Notes: a model not told the origin generated them from the sequence alone. 64,000 nt of DNA from Phytoactinopolyspora halotolerans (GCF_010550675.1 NZ_JAAGOA010000014.1:62001-126000); one strand, 5' to 3'; positions 1 through 8,641 are shown, counted from the first letter of the stretch. A program made the numbers and translations.

Positions 1-51
1 GTCGACGCGGTGGAGAACCTCAACGAGAACCCGGAGAGGGTGCAGATATGA
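1..51 (+). CDS. C-terminus of an unidentified protein (5' truncated)
   Basis: The frame beginning at base 1 is open and ends in TGA at 49-51, giving 16 residues ending in NENPERVQI. The stop overlaps the ATG of the next gene (ATGA at 48-51), so this is the upstream member of the same operon. Too little is present to name the product. Confidence 0.6.
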   Translation, partial: VDAVENLNENPERVQI

Positions 52-1295
52 AGATCGCCATGGTCTCCGAACACGCCAACCCGCTCGCCGTCATCGGCGG
101 GGTCGACGCCGGCGGGCAGAACATCCACGTTGCGGCGCTCTCCGCCGCACTCGCCCGACGGGGCCACGACGTCACGGTGTTCACCCGTCGCGACGATCCG
201 GCCGTTCCGACCCAGGTGCGCACCGCGGACGGGTACACGGTGGAGCACGTGCCCGCCGGTCCGCCGACGGACGTCCCCAAGGATGACCTGCTGCCGCACA
301 TGTCCGCGTTCGGCGACTATCTGGCCGAGCGGTGGGTGTCCGAGCCGTTCGACATCGCACACGCGCACTTCTGGATGAGCGGCCTGGCCGCCACCCGGGC
401 GGCTCGCACGGCGGCGATCCCGGTGGTGCAGACGTTTCACGCGCTCGGCACCGTGAAGCGTCGCCATCAGGGCGCGAACGACACCAGCCCGCCGGAGCGG
501 ATCCACTGTGAGTCCGAGCTGTGCGCCGGCGTCGACCACATCATCGCCACCTGCACCGACGAGGTGAAGGAGCTGTCGGCGATGGGTGTGGACGACGGGT
601 TGGTCAGTGTGGTGCCGTGTGGGGTCAACCTCGACCTGTTCCGCCCCAAGGCACAGCTCGACGCCGAGTTCGACGCCGAACTCGGGCAGAGCTGCCGGGT
701 GCGGCTGCTCTCCGTCGGCCGGCTGGTCGAGCGCAAGGGTCTCGCGGACATCGTGGACGCGCTGCCCGACGTGCCTGAGGCTGAACTCGTGGTGGCCGGC
801 GGGCCGTCGGCGGACGCGCTCTGGCTCGACCCGGAGGTGCAGCGGTTGACGGCGCGGGCGCAGGCCAACGGGACGGCGGACCGGCTGCGGTTCCTCGGGC
901 GGGTGCGGCGAGAGCAGATGCCCGGCCTCTTCACAGCCGGCGACCTGGTGGTCACCGTCCCGTGGTACGAGCCGTTCGGCATCGTGCCGGTGGAGGCGAT
1001 GGCGTGCGGCCGTCCCGTCGTCGGCTCGGCCGTCGGTGGACTGCTCGACACGGTGGTGCCGGGCGTGACCGGCGAGGTGGTGCCGCCGCACGATCCGGGC
1101 CGGCTGGCGGAGGTACTCCGGGAGCTGATCGACGACCCGGACCGCCGTCGCGCGTATGGGCACGCCGGTGTGGAGCGGGCCCGCAGCCGGTACAGCTGGC
1201 ACACGGTCGCTCGCCGGACCGAAGACGCGTACGCGTGGGTGCGGTCGCGCACGTCCGCGGCCTCCCCAGCTCAGCACATGGAGGTGTGGCGATGA
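48..1295 (+). CDS. GT4-family glycosyltransferase
   Basis: A 415-aa GT-B fold glycosyltransferase that would move a sugar from a nucleotide donor to a glycan or lipid acceptor in the cytosol. The N-terminus has the GGVDAGGQNIHVAAL acceptor-side motif (residues about 17-31) seen in MshA and sucrose-phosphate-synthase-like enzymes. The C-terminal donor domain has VGRLVERKG and the EX7E-type signature EPFGIVPVEAMACG. The start overlaps the previous stop (ATGA), and its own stop overlaps the next ATG, so it is translationally coupled on both sides. Its neighbours, gmhA and hldE, suggest a heptose-containing glycan, but donor and acceptor cannot be read from the sequence. Confidence 0.88.
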   Translation: MKIAMVSEHANPLAVIGGVDAGGQNIHVAALSAALARRGHDVTVFTRRDDPAVPTQVRTADGYTVEHVPAGPPTDVPKDDLLPHMSAFGDYLAERWVSEPFDIAHAHFWMSGLAATRAARTAAIPVVQTFHALGTVKRRHQGANDTSPPERIHCESELCAGVDHIIATCTDEVKELSAMGVDDGLVSVVPCGVNLDLFRPKAQLDAEFDAELGQSCRVRLLSVGRLVERKGLADIVDALPDVPEAELVVAGGPSADALWLDPEVQRLTARAQANGTADRLRFLGRVRREQMPGLFTAGDLVVTVPWYEPFGIVPVEAMACGRPVVGSAVGGLLDTVVPGVTGEVVPPHDPGRLAEVLRELIDDPDRRRAYGHAGVERARSRYSWHTVARRTEDAYAWVRSRTSAASPAQHMEVWR

Positions 1296-1972
1296 GTACA
1301 GCCGGGACGGAGCCGTCTCCGCCGGCGCCGCAGTCTCCGCCGGCGCCGCCGTGCGGCCACGACCACCTCGGCATGCTGGCCGACGCGCTGGCCGGCTCCC
1401 GGGAATGGGTGGACACCGCGCACCGGTGGGGCGGCGAGCTGGCGGGCGTGCTGGCCGGCGGTGGGCGGTTGCTGACGGCCGGCAACGGCGGCAGCGCGGC
1501 CGAAGCCCAACACCTCACCGCCGAACTGGTGGGGCGGTACCGGGATGAGCGGCCGCCGTTCTCCGCGATCTGCCTGAGCGCGGAGACATCGAGCTTGACC
1601 GCGATCGGTAACGACTACCCGGCGGCGGAGCTGTTCGCCCGGCAAGTCCAGGCGCACGGCCGCCGTGGCGACGTGCTGGTCCTGATGTCGACCAGTGGAC
1701 GCAGCCCGAACATCCTGTCCGCCGCCGAACGCGGACGCGCCGCCGGGCTGCGGGTGTGGGCCTTCACCGGTTCTCGGCCGAACCCGCTGGAGGCGGTGGT
1801 GGACGAGGCGCTGTGCATCGACGCACCGGCGACCGCCACCGTGCAGGAGCTGCACCTGGTGGCCCTGCACATCCTGTGTGCCGGGTTCGACGCCGCGTTG
1901 CGGCGGTCGGACCAGAACGCTGCCGGCCGCGCTCCTCGGCGCGCCGGCAGGGAGATGGAGGTGACGCGATGA
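1292..1972 (+). CDS. gmhA: D-sedoheptulose-7-phosphate isomerase (GmhA-like, SIS domain)
   Basis: A 226-aa single SIS-domain protein. GmhA converts sedoheptulose 7-phosphate to D-glycero-D-manno-heptose 7-phosphate, the first step to nucleotide-activated heptose. Visible motifs are AGNGGSAAEAQHL (phosphosugar loop and catalytic Glu region), STSGRSPNIL, and the C-terminal helix with VQELHLVALHIL, whose Glu and His match family active-site residues. The N-terminal 25 residues are a Ser/Pro-rich extension (repeated PPAP) that is probably disordered. The ATG at 1292 lies in the ATGA overlap with the upstream stop; the end overlaps hldE in the same way. A DiaA-type regulatory SIS protein is unlikely given the hldE neighbour. 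Confidence 0.88.
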   Translation: MSTAGTEPSPPAPQSPPAPPCGHDHLGMLADALAGSREWVDTAHRWGGELAGVLAGGGRLLTAGNGGSAAEAQHLTAELVGRYRDERPPFSAICLSAETSSLTAIGNDYPAAELFARQVQAHGRRGDVLVLMSTSGRSPNILSAAERGRAAGLRVWAFTGSRPNPLEAVVDEALCIDAPATATVQELHLVALHILCAGFDAALRRSDQNAAGRAPRRAGREMEVTR

Positions 1973-3369
1973 GCACCCGTGTGGTGGTGATCGGGGATGC
2001 ACTGCTCGATGTCGACCTGGTGGGCGAGGCCACCCGGCTGAGCCCGGACGCGCCGGTCCCGGTGGTGGACGGCGTGCAGCGACATGTGCGTCCCGGGGGC
2101 GCGGCGCTCGCCGCGTGCCTGGCGGCGACGCGCGGCGCGGACGTCACGCTGGTGACCCCGCTCGCCAACGACGAAGCCGGCTGGCGGCTGCGTGAGCTGC
2201 TGGAGCCGGTGCTGACCGTGCACCCGCTGCCGTACGGCGGGAGCACACCGGTGAAGAACCGGATCCGGGCGGGTGAGCAGTCGATCGTCCGGCTGGACAC
2301 CGGCGGAGAACCCGCCGAGGTGGAGGAGTTGCCGACCGCCGCGGCCCGTGAGCTGGACCGGGCGGACGCGATCCTGGTCTCCGACTACGGGCGGGGCGTC
2401 GCCGAGTCACTCGCCGTCCGGGAGGCCCTGGACGGCCTCGCGCACCGGCCGCCGGTGGTGTGGGACCCGCATCCGCGTGGCGCCCAGCCGGTTCCGGGTG
2501 TCCACCTGGTCACGCCCAACGCCCAGGAGGCATCCGCCTGGTTGCACCGGTGCGGCGTCACCGTGGAAGGCTCGGACAACGGCTGGACGGCGTCGTTGCG
2601 GAAGGCGGAAGCGCTGCTACACGTGTGGCAGGCCGGCGCCGTGGCGGTCACGTTGGGTGCGCAGGGAGCGCTGCTGACCTACGGGCAGGGCGCGCCGCTG
2701 ATGCTCTCCGCACCGCACTCGACCGGAGGGGACGCCTGCGGGGCCGGGGACGCGTTCGCGGCCACCGCCACCACCCAGCTGGCCGCCGGCACCGTCCTGG
2801 GCGAGGCGGCGCAGCAGGCGGTGATCGAGGCGACCCACTTCGTGCAGGACGGCGGCGCCACCGGGTTCAGCCTGGATGGCCGGACCCCGTCGACCTCGCC
2901 GCCGGACGACGCGGTGCAACTCGCCGAGCAGGTCAACGCCCGCGGGGGCGTGCTGGTGGCGACGGGTGGATGTTTCGACCTGCTGCACAGCGGCCACGTC
3001 GCCTGTCTGCAGGCGGCCCGGCGACTCGGCGACGCGCTGGTGGTGTGCCTGAACTCGGACGAGTCGGTGCGCCGGCTGAAGGGCGACTCCCGCCCGGTGG
3101 TGCCGGCCCAGGACCGCGCCCGGATCCTGCTCGCACTGGAGTGCGTGGACGCGGTGCAGATCTTCGACGAGGACACGCCCGCGCAGGTGCTGCGGAAGCT
3201 GCGCCCGCAGGTCTGGGCCAAGGGCGGCGACTACTCCGGGACGGAGCTGTCCGAGAGCCCGGTCGTCGCCGAATGGGGCGGCCACGTGGTGACGCTGCCC
3301 TATGTGGGCGGCTGGTCGACCAGCGCGCTGGTGGACGCGGTCGCGAAATCGGCGGCCGACGGACGTTGA
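1969..3369 (+). CDS. hldE: Bifunctional heptose-7-phosphate kinase / heptose-1-phosphate adenylyltransferase
   Basis: A 466-aa two-domain enzyme in the HldE order. The N-terminal PfkB/ribokinase domain (about 1-310) has GGAALAACLAA and the phosphotransfer signature GGDACGAGDAFA. The C-terminal nucleotidyltransferase domain (about 325-460) has TGGCFDLLHSGHV with the HxGH motif, and the KGGDYS segment. In Gram-negative bacteria it phosphorylates heptose-7-P at C1 and then adenylates heptose-1-P. The intervening phosphatase GmhB and epimerase HldD are not in the window. The start is the ATGA overlap with gmhA. A 22-bp gap with a strong Shine-Dalgarno sequence separates it from the SDR gene. Confidence 0.9.
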   Translation: MSTRVVVIGDALLDVDLVGEATRLSPDAPVPVVDGVQRHVRPGGAALAACLAATRGADVTLVTPLANDEAGWRLRELLEPVLTVHPLPYGGSTPVKNRIRAGEQSIVRLDTGGEPAEVEELPTAAARELDRADAILVSDYGRGVAESLAVREALDGLAHRPPVVWDPHPRGAQPVPGVHLVTPNAQEASAWLHRCGVTVEGSDNGWTASLRKAEALLHVWQAGAVAVTLGAQGALLTYGQGAPLMLSAPHSTGGDACGAGDAFAATATTQLAAGTVLGEAAQQAVIEATHFVQDGGATGFSLDGRTPSTSPPDDAVQLAEQVNARGGVLVATGGCFDLLHSGHVACLQAARRLGDALVVCLNSDESVRRLKGDSRPVVPAQDRARILLALECVDAVQIFDEDTPAQVLRKLRPQVWAKGGDYSGTELSESPVVAEWGGHVVTLPYVGGWSTSALVDAVAKSAADGR

Positions 3370-3391
3370 CGCCTTCGAGGAGGAGGAACGG

Positions 3392-4075
3392 ATGGATCTG
3401 ACGACGGTGGCCGTGACCGGTGGAGCGTCCGGCCTGGGAGCGGCGGTGACCGACCTGCTGCTGCAACGCGGGGCGACACCGGTGGTGCTGGACCGGCAAC
3501 CGCCGCCGGCCGAGGTCGACCACGAGGTGGTCGACCTCGCCGACCCCGGCGCCCCGGAGCAGGCCATCGCCCGGGTGGCGGACCGGCACGGCGGGCTGGA
3601 CGCCCTGGTGACGTGCGCGGGTGTCGATTCGTGCGGGCAGCTCATGGACGTGCCCACTGACGAGTGGGAGCGGGTGATCCAGGTGAACCTGCTCGGCACG
3701 GCGCGCGTCGTCCGGGCGGCGCTGCCGGCTCTGGAACGCAGCCACGGCCGCGTGGTGACGGTCGCTTCGACGCTGGGCCTGCGGGCGGTCAGCGACGCGA
3801 CGGCGTACTGCGCGTCGAAATTCGGGGTGGTCGGATTCACCCGTGCGCTCGCCGCCGAGATGGCCGGCCGGGTCGGCGTGACGCTGCTGCTGCCCGGCGG
3901 GATGGAGACACCGTTCTTCGACGGCCGGGACGAGCAGTACAAGCCGCCGCCGGACGCCAAACTCAACCAGCCCACCGACGTGGCCCGGGCGGTGCTGTTC
4001 GCGCTGGACCAGTCGCCCGGCTGCGAGGTCCGCGAGCTGCTGATCGCGCCGTCGATCGAGGGGTCGTGGCCCTGA
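3392..4075 (+). CDS. Short-chain dehydrogenase/reductase
   Basis: A 227-aa classical SDR. It has the TGGASGLGAAV cofactor-binding loop, a conserved LVTCAGV segment and the YCASK catalytic Tyr-x3-Lys. It probably oxidises or reduces a sugar or sugar-nucleotide hydroxyl with NAD(P). It is too short to be the HldD epimerase, which is an extended SDR of about 310 residues. The ATG at 3392 is preceded by the purine-rich GAGGAGGAA (3377-3388) at good spacing. The C-terminus overlaps the GTG of the next gene. The substrate is unknown. Confidence 0.8.
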   Translation: MDLTTVAVTGGASGLGAAVTDLLLQRGATPVVLDRQPPPAEVDHEVVDLADPGAPEQAIARVADRHGGLDALVTCAGVDSCGQLMDVPTDEWERVIQVNLLGTARVVRAALPALERSHGRVVTVASTLGLRAVSDATAYCASKFGVVGFTRALAAEMAGRVGVTLLLPGGMETPFFDGRDEQYKPPPDAKLNQPTDVARAVLFALDQSPGCEVRELLIAPSIEGSWP

Positions 4076-5063
4076 GCGACCAGCCGGTCGCGCTGGCGTA
4101 TCGCGCCCTGTACCTGGGTGACCTGCTGACCGCGGTGCCGGCGCTGCGCAGCGTGCGGCGGGCGCTGCCCGGGCACCGCGTCGTGCTCGCCACCCACGGC
4201 GAGCTGGACCCGTTGGTCCGGTTGATCGACGCCGTGGACCGGCTGTGGCCCGTCCAGGAGCTGCAGCCGCTGCACTGGGCCGGCCCGCCCGTGGACGTGG
4301 CGGTCAACATGCACGGCCGGGGACCGGAGAGCCACCGGGTGGTCGCGGCGGTCGAGCCGGAACGGCTGGTGGCCTTCCGGCACCCGGACGCCGGGGTGGA
4401 CGGGCCGGTGTGGCAGCCCGGCGAGCATGAGGTGCGGCGCTGGTGCCGTCTGGTGCGCGAGTCCTTCATGGTGGCCGCTCCCTGCGACGACGTCACGCTG
4501 CCTCGCCCGGCCCGCCGGCCCACGGTGTGCGGGGCGATCGTGCTGCATCCGGGTGCGTCGGTGCCGGCGCGCCGGTGGCCCGCGGAGCGGTTCGCGGATG
4601 TGGCGCGGTACCTGGCACGGACCGGGCGTCCGGTCGTCGTGACCGGATCGAGGGCCGAACGCCCCCTGGCCGAGCGGGTGTGCGAGCTGGCCGGGCTGCC
4701 GAACAGCTGCTCGTTGGCCGGCGCCACCGGTCTGGACGAACTCGCCGCCCTGGTGGCGCACGCCCGGCTGGTGGTGTCCAACGACACCGGCGTGGCGCAT
4801 CTGGCCACCGCGTTCGGCCGTCCGTCGTGCTGTTCGGACCGATGTCGCCGGCCGAGTGGGGGCCCATCGGGGGCGGTCCGCACGTCGCCCTGTGGCGAGA
4901 GGGCTCGGACCGGATCGCCGACCACGGTGGTGAGAGGCGCACCGATCCGCGGCGGAAAGCGCGCCATGCGGCGGACGTGGACCCGGCGCTGGACCGGATT
5001 CAGGTGGACGACGTGCTCCGCGCCGCCGAGTCGCTGCTGCGCGGCGCACCGACGTCGGCGTGA
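4066..5063 (+). pseudogene. GT9 heptosyltransferase-like gene with an internal frameshift
   Basis: The N-terminal part from GTG 4066 reads as an ADP-heptose:LPS-heptosyltransferase family (GT9) protein, including HPGASVPARRWP and the hallmark VSNDTGVAHLATAFGRPS. At about 4825 the frame is lost. The family continuation (VVLFGPMSPAEWGP, then an Arg-rich tail) resumes in the -1 frame and ends at 5063. The family pattern AFGxPSVVLFGP would be restored by four bases (a lost GGCC/CCGG unit in a GGCCGGCC tract) or by one base. Ignoring the shift, the product would be about 332 aa. It is either a recent pseudogene or a sequencing or assembly error. It would act after hldE to transfer heptose. The 3' end overlaps the convergent UXS-like gene by 64 bp. 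Confidence 0.78.
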
Positions 5064-6082
5064 CCGTCACCGTCACCGTCACCGCGAGCATGACCGTCAC
5101 CGGAAGGGTGACCGTCACCGCGAGTGTGACCGTTGCGGCCCGCCCACAGCTCGGCGAACCAGGGGAGCGTCCTCGCCAGGCCGTCCGCCAGGCTGACCGA
5201 CGGCTCCCAGCCGAGGGCCTGCCGGGCGCGCGAGATATCCGGCCGCCGCACCAGCGGATCATTCTCCGGTAGATCCACGAAGACGATCTCCGAGCGCGAG
5301 CCGGTGGCCTGGCGGACCAGCTCGGCCAGGTGCAGCACGGTGATCTCCTCGGCGCTGCCGATGTTCACCGGACCCGGATACGACGTCGTGGCCATCGCGA
5401 GCAGCCCACGGATCGTGTCGTCGACGTAACACAGCGACCTGGTCTGGCTACCGTCCCCGGCCACCGTGATGGGCCGGCCCGACAGCGCCTGCCAGGCGAA
5501 CGTCGGGATGGCCCGGCCGTCGTTCGGCCGCATCCGCGGACCGTAACTGTTGAAGATCCGCACAATGCCGGTGTCCACCCGGTAGCTGTTCCGGTAGGCG
5601 CAGGTGAGCGCCTCCGCGTACCGTTTGGACTCGTCGTAGACGCTGCGCGGCCCGACCGGATTGACGTTGCCCCAGTAGTCCTCGCGCTGCGGGTGCTGCA
5701 GCGGGTCGCCGTATACCTCCGAGGTGGAGGCGAGCACGAACCGGGCACCCTTCTTCGCGGCCAGGTCCAGGGCATGCTCGGTGCCGGACGACCCGACCCG
5801 CATCGTCTCCACCGGCAGCCGCAGGTAGTCCGTAGGCGACGCGGGGCAGGCCAGATGGATGACGGCGTCGAGCGGACCGCCCACCCACGCCGCCTGCGAC
5901 ACGTCGGTGTCGATCAGCTCGAACCGTGGATGGTCACGGATGCCGGTCAGGTTGGCCGGTTCGGATGTCACGAAGTTGTCCAGGCAGACCACGTGTGCGC
6001 CGCGCTCCAGCAGCGCGGCGCACAGGTGTGATCCGAGAAAACCGGCACCCCCGGTGACGGCGGTGCGCATCGCCAGACCCAT
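5000..6082 (-). CDS. NAD-dependent epimerase/dehydratase, UDP-glucuronate decarboxylase-like
   Basis: A 360-aa extended SDR. It has TGGAGFLGSHL for NAD, HLACPASPTDY, STSEVYGDPLQHPQ, the catalytic YDESK and RIFNSYGPRM, all close to UDP-glucuronate decarboxylase (UXS, making UDP-xylose). The core ends near residue 315. The last 45 residues are a low-complexity Gly/Asp/His tail (repeated GDGH-type units) encoded by GTCACC-type repeats and not expected in the family. The ATG at 6082 is chosen because AGGAGG lies 7 bases upstream; an internal ATG at 6070 is less well placed. It converges with, and overlaps, the GT9 gene. dTDP-glucose dehydratase is the main alternative. Confidence 0.82.
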   Translation of the reverse strand: MGLAMRTAVTGGAGFLGSHLCAALLERGAHVVCLDNFVTSEPANLTGIRDHPRFELIDTDVSQAAWVGGPLDAVIHLACPASPTDYLRLPVETMRVGSSGTEHALDLAAKKGARFVLASTSEVYGDPLQHPQREDYWGNVNPVGPRSVYDESKRYAEALTCAYRNSYRVDTGIVRIFNSYGPRMRPNDGRAIPTFAWQALSGRPITVAGDGSQTRSLCYVDDTIRGLLAMATTSYPGPVNIGSAEEITVLHLAELVRQATGSRSEIVFVDLPENDPLVRRPDISRARQALGWEPSVSLADGLARTLPWFAELWAGRNGHTRGDGHPSGDGHARGDGDGDGHADVGAPRSSDSAARSTSST

Positions 6083-6215
6083 GCGTTGCCCTCCTGGTGT
6101 CGGTTACCTTCCGACTACCCCGTGCGCCGGTACTCACTCCGGCCGCGGCACTTCGCGTTCGGCTCGGCACTGATTGGGTACGCAACCGGAAGAGAACCCG
6201 TCCTGGAGTGTTGCC

Positions 6216-6887
6216 ATGACGTTCCGAGACCGAGACGACGCCGGCCGGCAGTTGGCCGAGCGGTTGAGCGAGCAAGCGTACGAGAGCCCGGTGGTGCTGG
6301 CGTTGCCGCGCGGCGGCGTACCGGTGGCCGCCCACGTCGCCGCGGCCCTGAACGCACCGCTGGAGGTGTACGTCGCCCGGAAGATCGGTGCGCCGGGTCA
6401 TCCGGAGTACGGCATCGGTGCCATCGCCGAGGGCGGCAATGAGATCGTGGTGACCGGGGCGGTCGACCAGCTGGGCCTCGGGCCGGAGCAGATGCGCCGG
6501 CTGGCGGACGACGAGCGCGCGGAGCTGGCGCGGCGGGTGTCGGCCTATCGGGGATCCACGCCGCTGCCACCGCTGGAGGGCCGGGACGTGATACTCGTCG
6601 ACGATGGGCTCGCCACCGGCGTCACCGCGGAGGCGGCGGTGCGCACGCTGCTCGCACACCACCCCCGGCGGGTGGTGCTGGCCGTGCCGGTCTGCCCGCC
6701 GGACACGCGGGACCGGCTGTCGGGCATCGCCGATGAGGTGGTCGCGATCACGGTGCCGCCGGATCTCGGCGGGATCGGCGCGTGGTACCAGGACTTCTCT
6801 CAGACCAGCGACGACGAGGTGGTCGGCGTGCTGGAGCGGTTCCGGGCCGGAACAGGGCCGCGGGCGGCGCCGGGCGAGACGCCGTGA
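6216..6887 (+). CDS. Phosphoribosyltransferase-family protein
   Basis: A 223-aa type I PRTase-fold protein. The PRPP-binding loop is VILVDDGLATGVTAEAAV (residues about 127-144), and LALPRGGVPVAA and VARKIGAPGHPEYGIGAIAEGG are typical of the family of standalone PRTases found beside erythromycin-esterase-like genes. The reaction is not established for this group. GGAG at 6205-6208 sits 7 bases before the ATG. It is the first gene of a rightward set with the 96-aa protein and the esterase-family gene, and divergent from the UXS-like gene. Confidence 0.85.
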   Translation: MTFRDRDDAGRQLAERLSEQAYESPVVLALPRGGVPVAAHVAAALNAPLEVYVARKIGAPGHPEYGIGAIAEGGNEIVVTGAVDQLGLGPEQMRRLADDERAELARRVSAYRGSTPLPPLEGRDVILVDDGLATGVTAEAAVRTLLAHHPRRVVLAVPVCPPDTRDRLSGIADEVVAITVPPDLGGIGAWYQDFSQTSDDEVVGVLERFRAGTGPRAAPGETP

Positions 6888-6926
6888 GTCACGGCCGACC
6901 GCCCAGACAGTGAGCGGGCATAGATC

Positions 6927-6958
6927 GTGAGCGGAATACACAGTGAGCGGAATACACG
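6927..6958 (+). repeat. Two tandem 16-bp units in the 5' leader of the 96-aa gene
   Basis: GTGAGCGGAATACACA occurs twice head to tail (6927-6942 and 6943-6958, last base changed), preceded by a partial GTGAGCGGGCATA copy at 6910. The second copy abuts the GGAGG ribosome-binding site at 6958-6962. Function unknown. Confidence 0.6.
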
Positions 6959-6970
6959 GAGGTAACGACC

Positions 6971-7261
6971 ATGGCGGACTCGGAGACCCGGACCACGACC
7001 GACCACGAGGAGATCCGTCGCTGGGCTGAGGGACACGGCGGGACGCCCGCCCGGGTGCGCGGTACCGAGGCCGACTCCACCGGCGTGCTGCGCATCGACT
7101 TCCCCGGAGGTGCCGGGGATGAGAGCCTCGAGCACATCGACTGGGAGGACTGGTTCGCCACGTTCGAGAGCCGGGACCTGGCGTTCCTCTACCAGACCCA
7201 GAAGGCGAGCGGCGAGGACAGCACCTTCTTCAAGCTGGTGAACCGGTCCGAAGCCGGCTGA
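6971..7261 (+). CDS. Conserved small protein of unknown function
   Basis: A 96-aa acidic protein beginning MADSETRTTTDHEEIRRWAE. It contains TGVLRIDFPGG, an aromatic and acidic helix (EHIDWEDWFATFESRDLAFLYQ) and a FFKLVNR end. This resembles small stress-associated proteins that databases sometimes mislabel as 1,4-alpha-glucan branching enzyme; nothing catalytic is visible. The GGAGG at 6958-6962 gives a normal spacing to the ATG. It lies between the PRTase and the esterase-family gene and is probably co-transcribed with them. Confidence 0.75.
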   Translation: MADSETRTTTDHEEIRRWAEGHGGTPARVRGTEADSTGVLRIDFPGGAGDESLEHIDWEDWFATFESRDLAFLYQTQKASGEDSTFFKLVNRSEAG

Positions 7262-7285
7262 CGGGGAAGCGGAGGGCGAGCGAAC

Positions 7286-8641
7286 ATGCCCGCCACAGAC
7301 GGCACACCCGCCACGGGCCCCACATCGACGACGGTGAACGACATCCGGGACGCCGCCCACCCGCTGCACGCGACCGGCGACCTGGACCCGTTGCTCGCGC
7401 ACATCGGTGACGCCCGGCACGTCCTCATCGGGGAGGCGTCCCACGGCACCAGCGAGTTCTACCGCTGGCGGGCTGAGCTGACCCGGCGGCTCATCGCCGA
7501 GGACGGGTTCTCGTTCGTCGCCGTCGAGGGTGACTGGCCGGACTGTCACCGGGTGCACCTGGCCGTCACCCGCACCGGCCAGCAACCGGTCGGCCCGATC
7601 GAGGCGCTGCGCGCCTATCGGCGCTGGCCGACCTGGATGTGGGCGAACGAGGAGGTCGCGGAGTTCGTCCGGTGGCTGCGGCGATACAACGACGAGTACG
7701 CCGGCGGCGCGCCCGCGGGCTTCCATGGAATGGACGTGTACAGCCTGTGGGACTCGCTGTTCGCCATCCAGGACTATGCGCGCGAGTATGCCCCGGACGC
7801 ACTGGAGGCGGCGCAACGGGCGTACGAGTGCTTCGAGCCCTACCGCGAGGATCCGCACACATACGCCTGGGCCGGCGCCACGCTGCCGGACGGGTGCCGG
7901 GCGGATGTGGTGGCGCTGTTGGCGAACCTACGGGCGCAGGACGGCCGGGACACGACGCCCGCGGGCGCCCTGACCGAGCAGTTCGTGGCGGAGCAGAACG
8001 CCGCGGTGGTGGCCGAGGCGGAACGGTACTACCGCACCGTGGTCCGCGGCGGCGGCGAGTCGTGGAATGTCCGGGACCATCACATGGTGGACACCTACGA
8101 CCGCCTGCTGCGTGCGTACGGACCGCAGGCCAAGGGGGTGATCTGGGCGCACAACACACACCTCGGTGACGCCCGGTTCACCGACATGGCCGCGTCCGGC
8201 ATGGTCAACGTCGGTCAACTGATGCGCCAGCGGCACGGCCCCGACGGGGTGGTCCTCGTCGGCATGGGCACGCACCGTGGGACGGTCACCGCCGCGGACC
8301 GTTGGGAGGCGCCGGCGCGGACGCTGGATGTGCCCCCGGCGCGGGACGGAAGCGTGGAAGCCGAGGTGCATGGGGCACTCGGCGACCACGGGGACAGTCT
8401 GTTCGTCTTCTCCGACCCGGCCGAGCAGCCCCGCGACTCGTGGCTGCGCCGGGTGTACGGACACCGGGCGATCGGCGTGGTCTACGATCCGGCGCGCGAG
8501 CACCGCGGCAATTATGTGCCGAGCGTGCTGGGGCGCCGCTATGACGCGTTCCTCTACCTCGACCGGACCTCCGCGCTGCACCCGCTGCGGCCGGCGGACC
8601 AGCGCACCGGTGAGAAGGAGGCCTACCCGACCGGCGTCTGA
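7286..8641 (+). CDS. Erythromycin esterase family protein (Ere-like hydrolase)
   Basis: A 451-aa protein with the Ere-fold signatures: GEASHGTSEFYRWRAELTRR (general-base His and Glu region), VAVEGDWPDC, GFHGMDVYSLWDSL and VIWAHNTHLGDARF near the C-terminal third. True EreA/EreB open the macrolide lactone, but most chromosomal homologues beside a PRTase have no shown macrolide activity, so resistance should not be assumed. GGAGGG at 7271-7276 supports the ATG at 7286. Its 3' end overlaps the convergent DUF2231 gene by 19 bp. Confidence 0.85.
   Translation: MPATDGTPATGPTSTTVNDIRDAAHPLHATGDLDPLLAHIGDARHVLIGEASHGTSEFYRWRAELTRRLIAEDGFSFVAVEGDWPDCHRVHLAVTRTGQQPVGPIEALRAYRRWPTWMWANEEVAEFVRWLRRYNDEYAGGAPAGFHGMDVYSLWDSLFAIQDYAREYAPDALEAAQRAYECFEPYREDPHTYAWAGATLPDGCRADVVALLANLRAQDGRDTTPAGALTEQFVAEQNAAVVAEAERYYRTVVRGGGESWNVRDHHMVDTYDRLLRAYGPQAKGVIWAHNTHLGDARFTDMAASGMVNVGQLMRQRHGPDGVVLVGMGTHRGTVTAADRWEAPARTLDVPPARDGSVEAEVHGALGDHGDSLFVFSDPAEQPRDSWLRRVYGHRAIGVVYDPAREHRGNYVPSVLGRRYDAFLYLDRTSALHPLRPADQRTGEKEAYPTGV

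Noticed and set aside
2617-5262. 881-codon open frame on the minus strand over hldE/SDR/GT9
   Set aside because: Arg/Pro/Gly-rich shadow of plus-strand genes; no domain signatures and no ribosome-binding site, typical of high-GC DNA.
7286-8641. Acquired macrolide resistance gene
   Set aside because: Only fold-level Ere similarity; no mobile element or base-composition change, and housekeeping-type neighbours.
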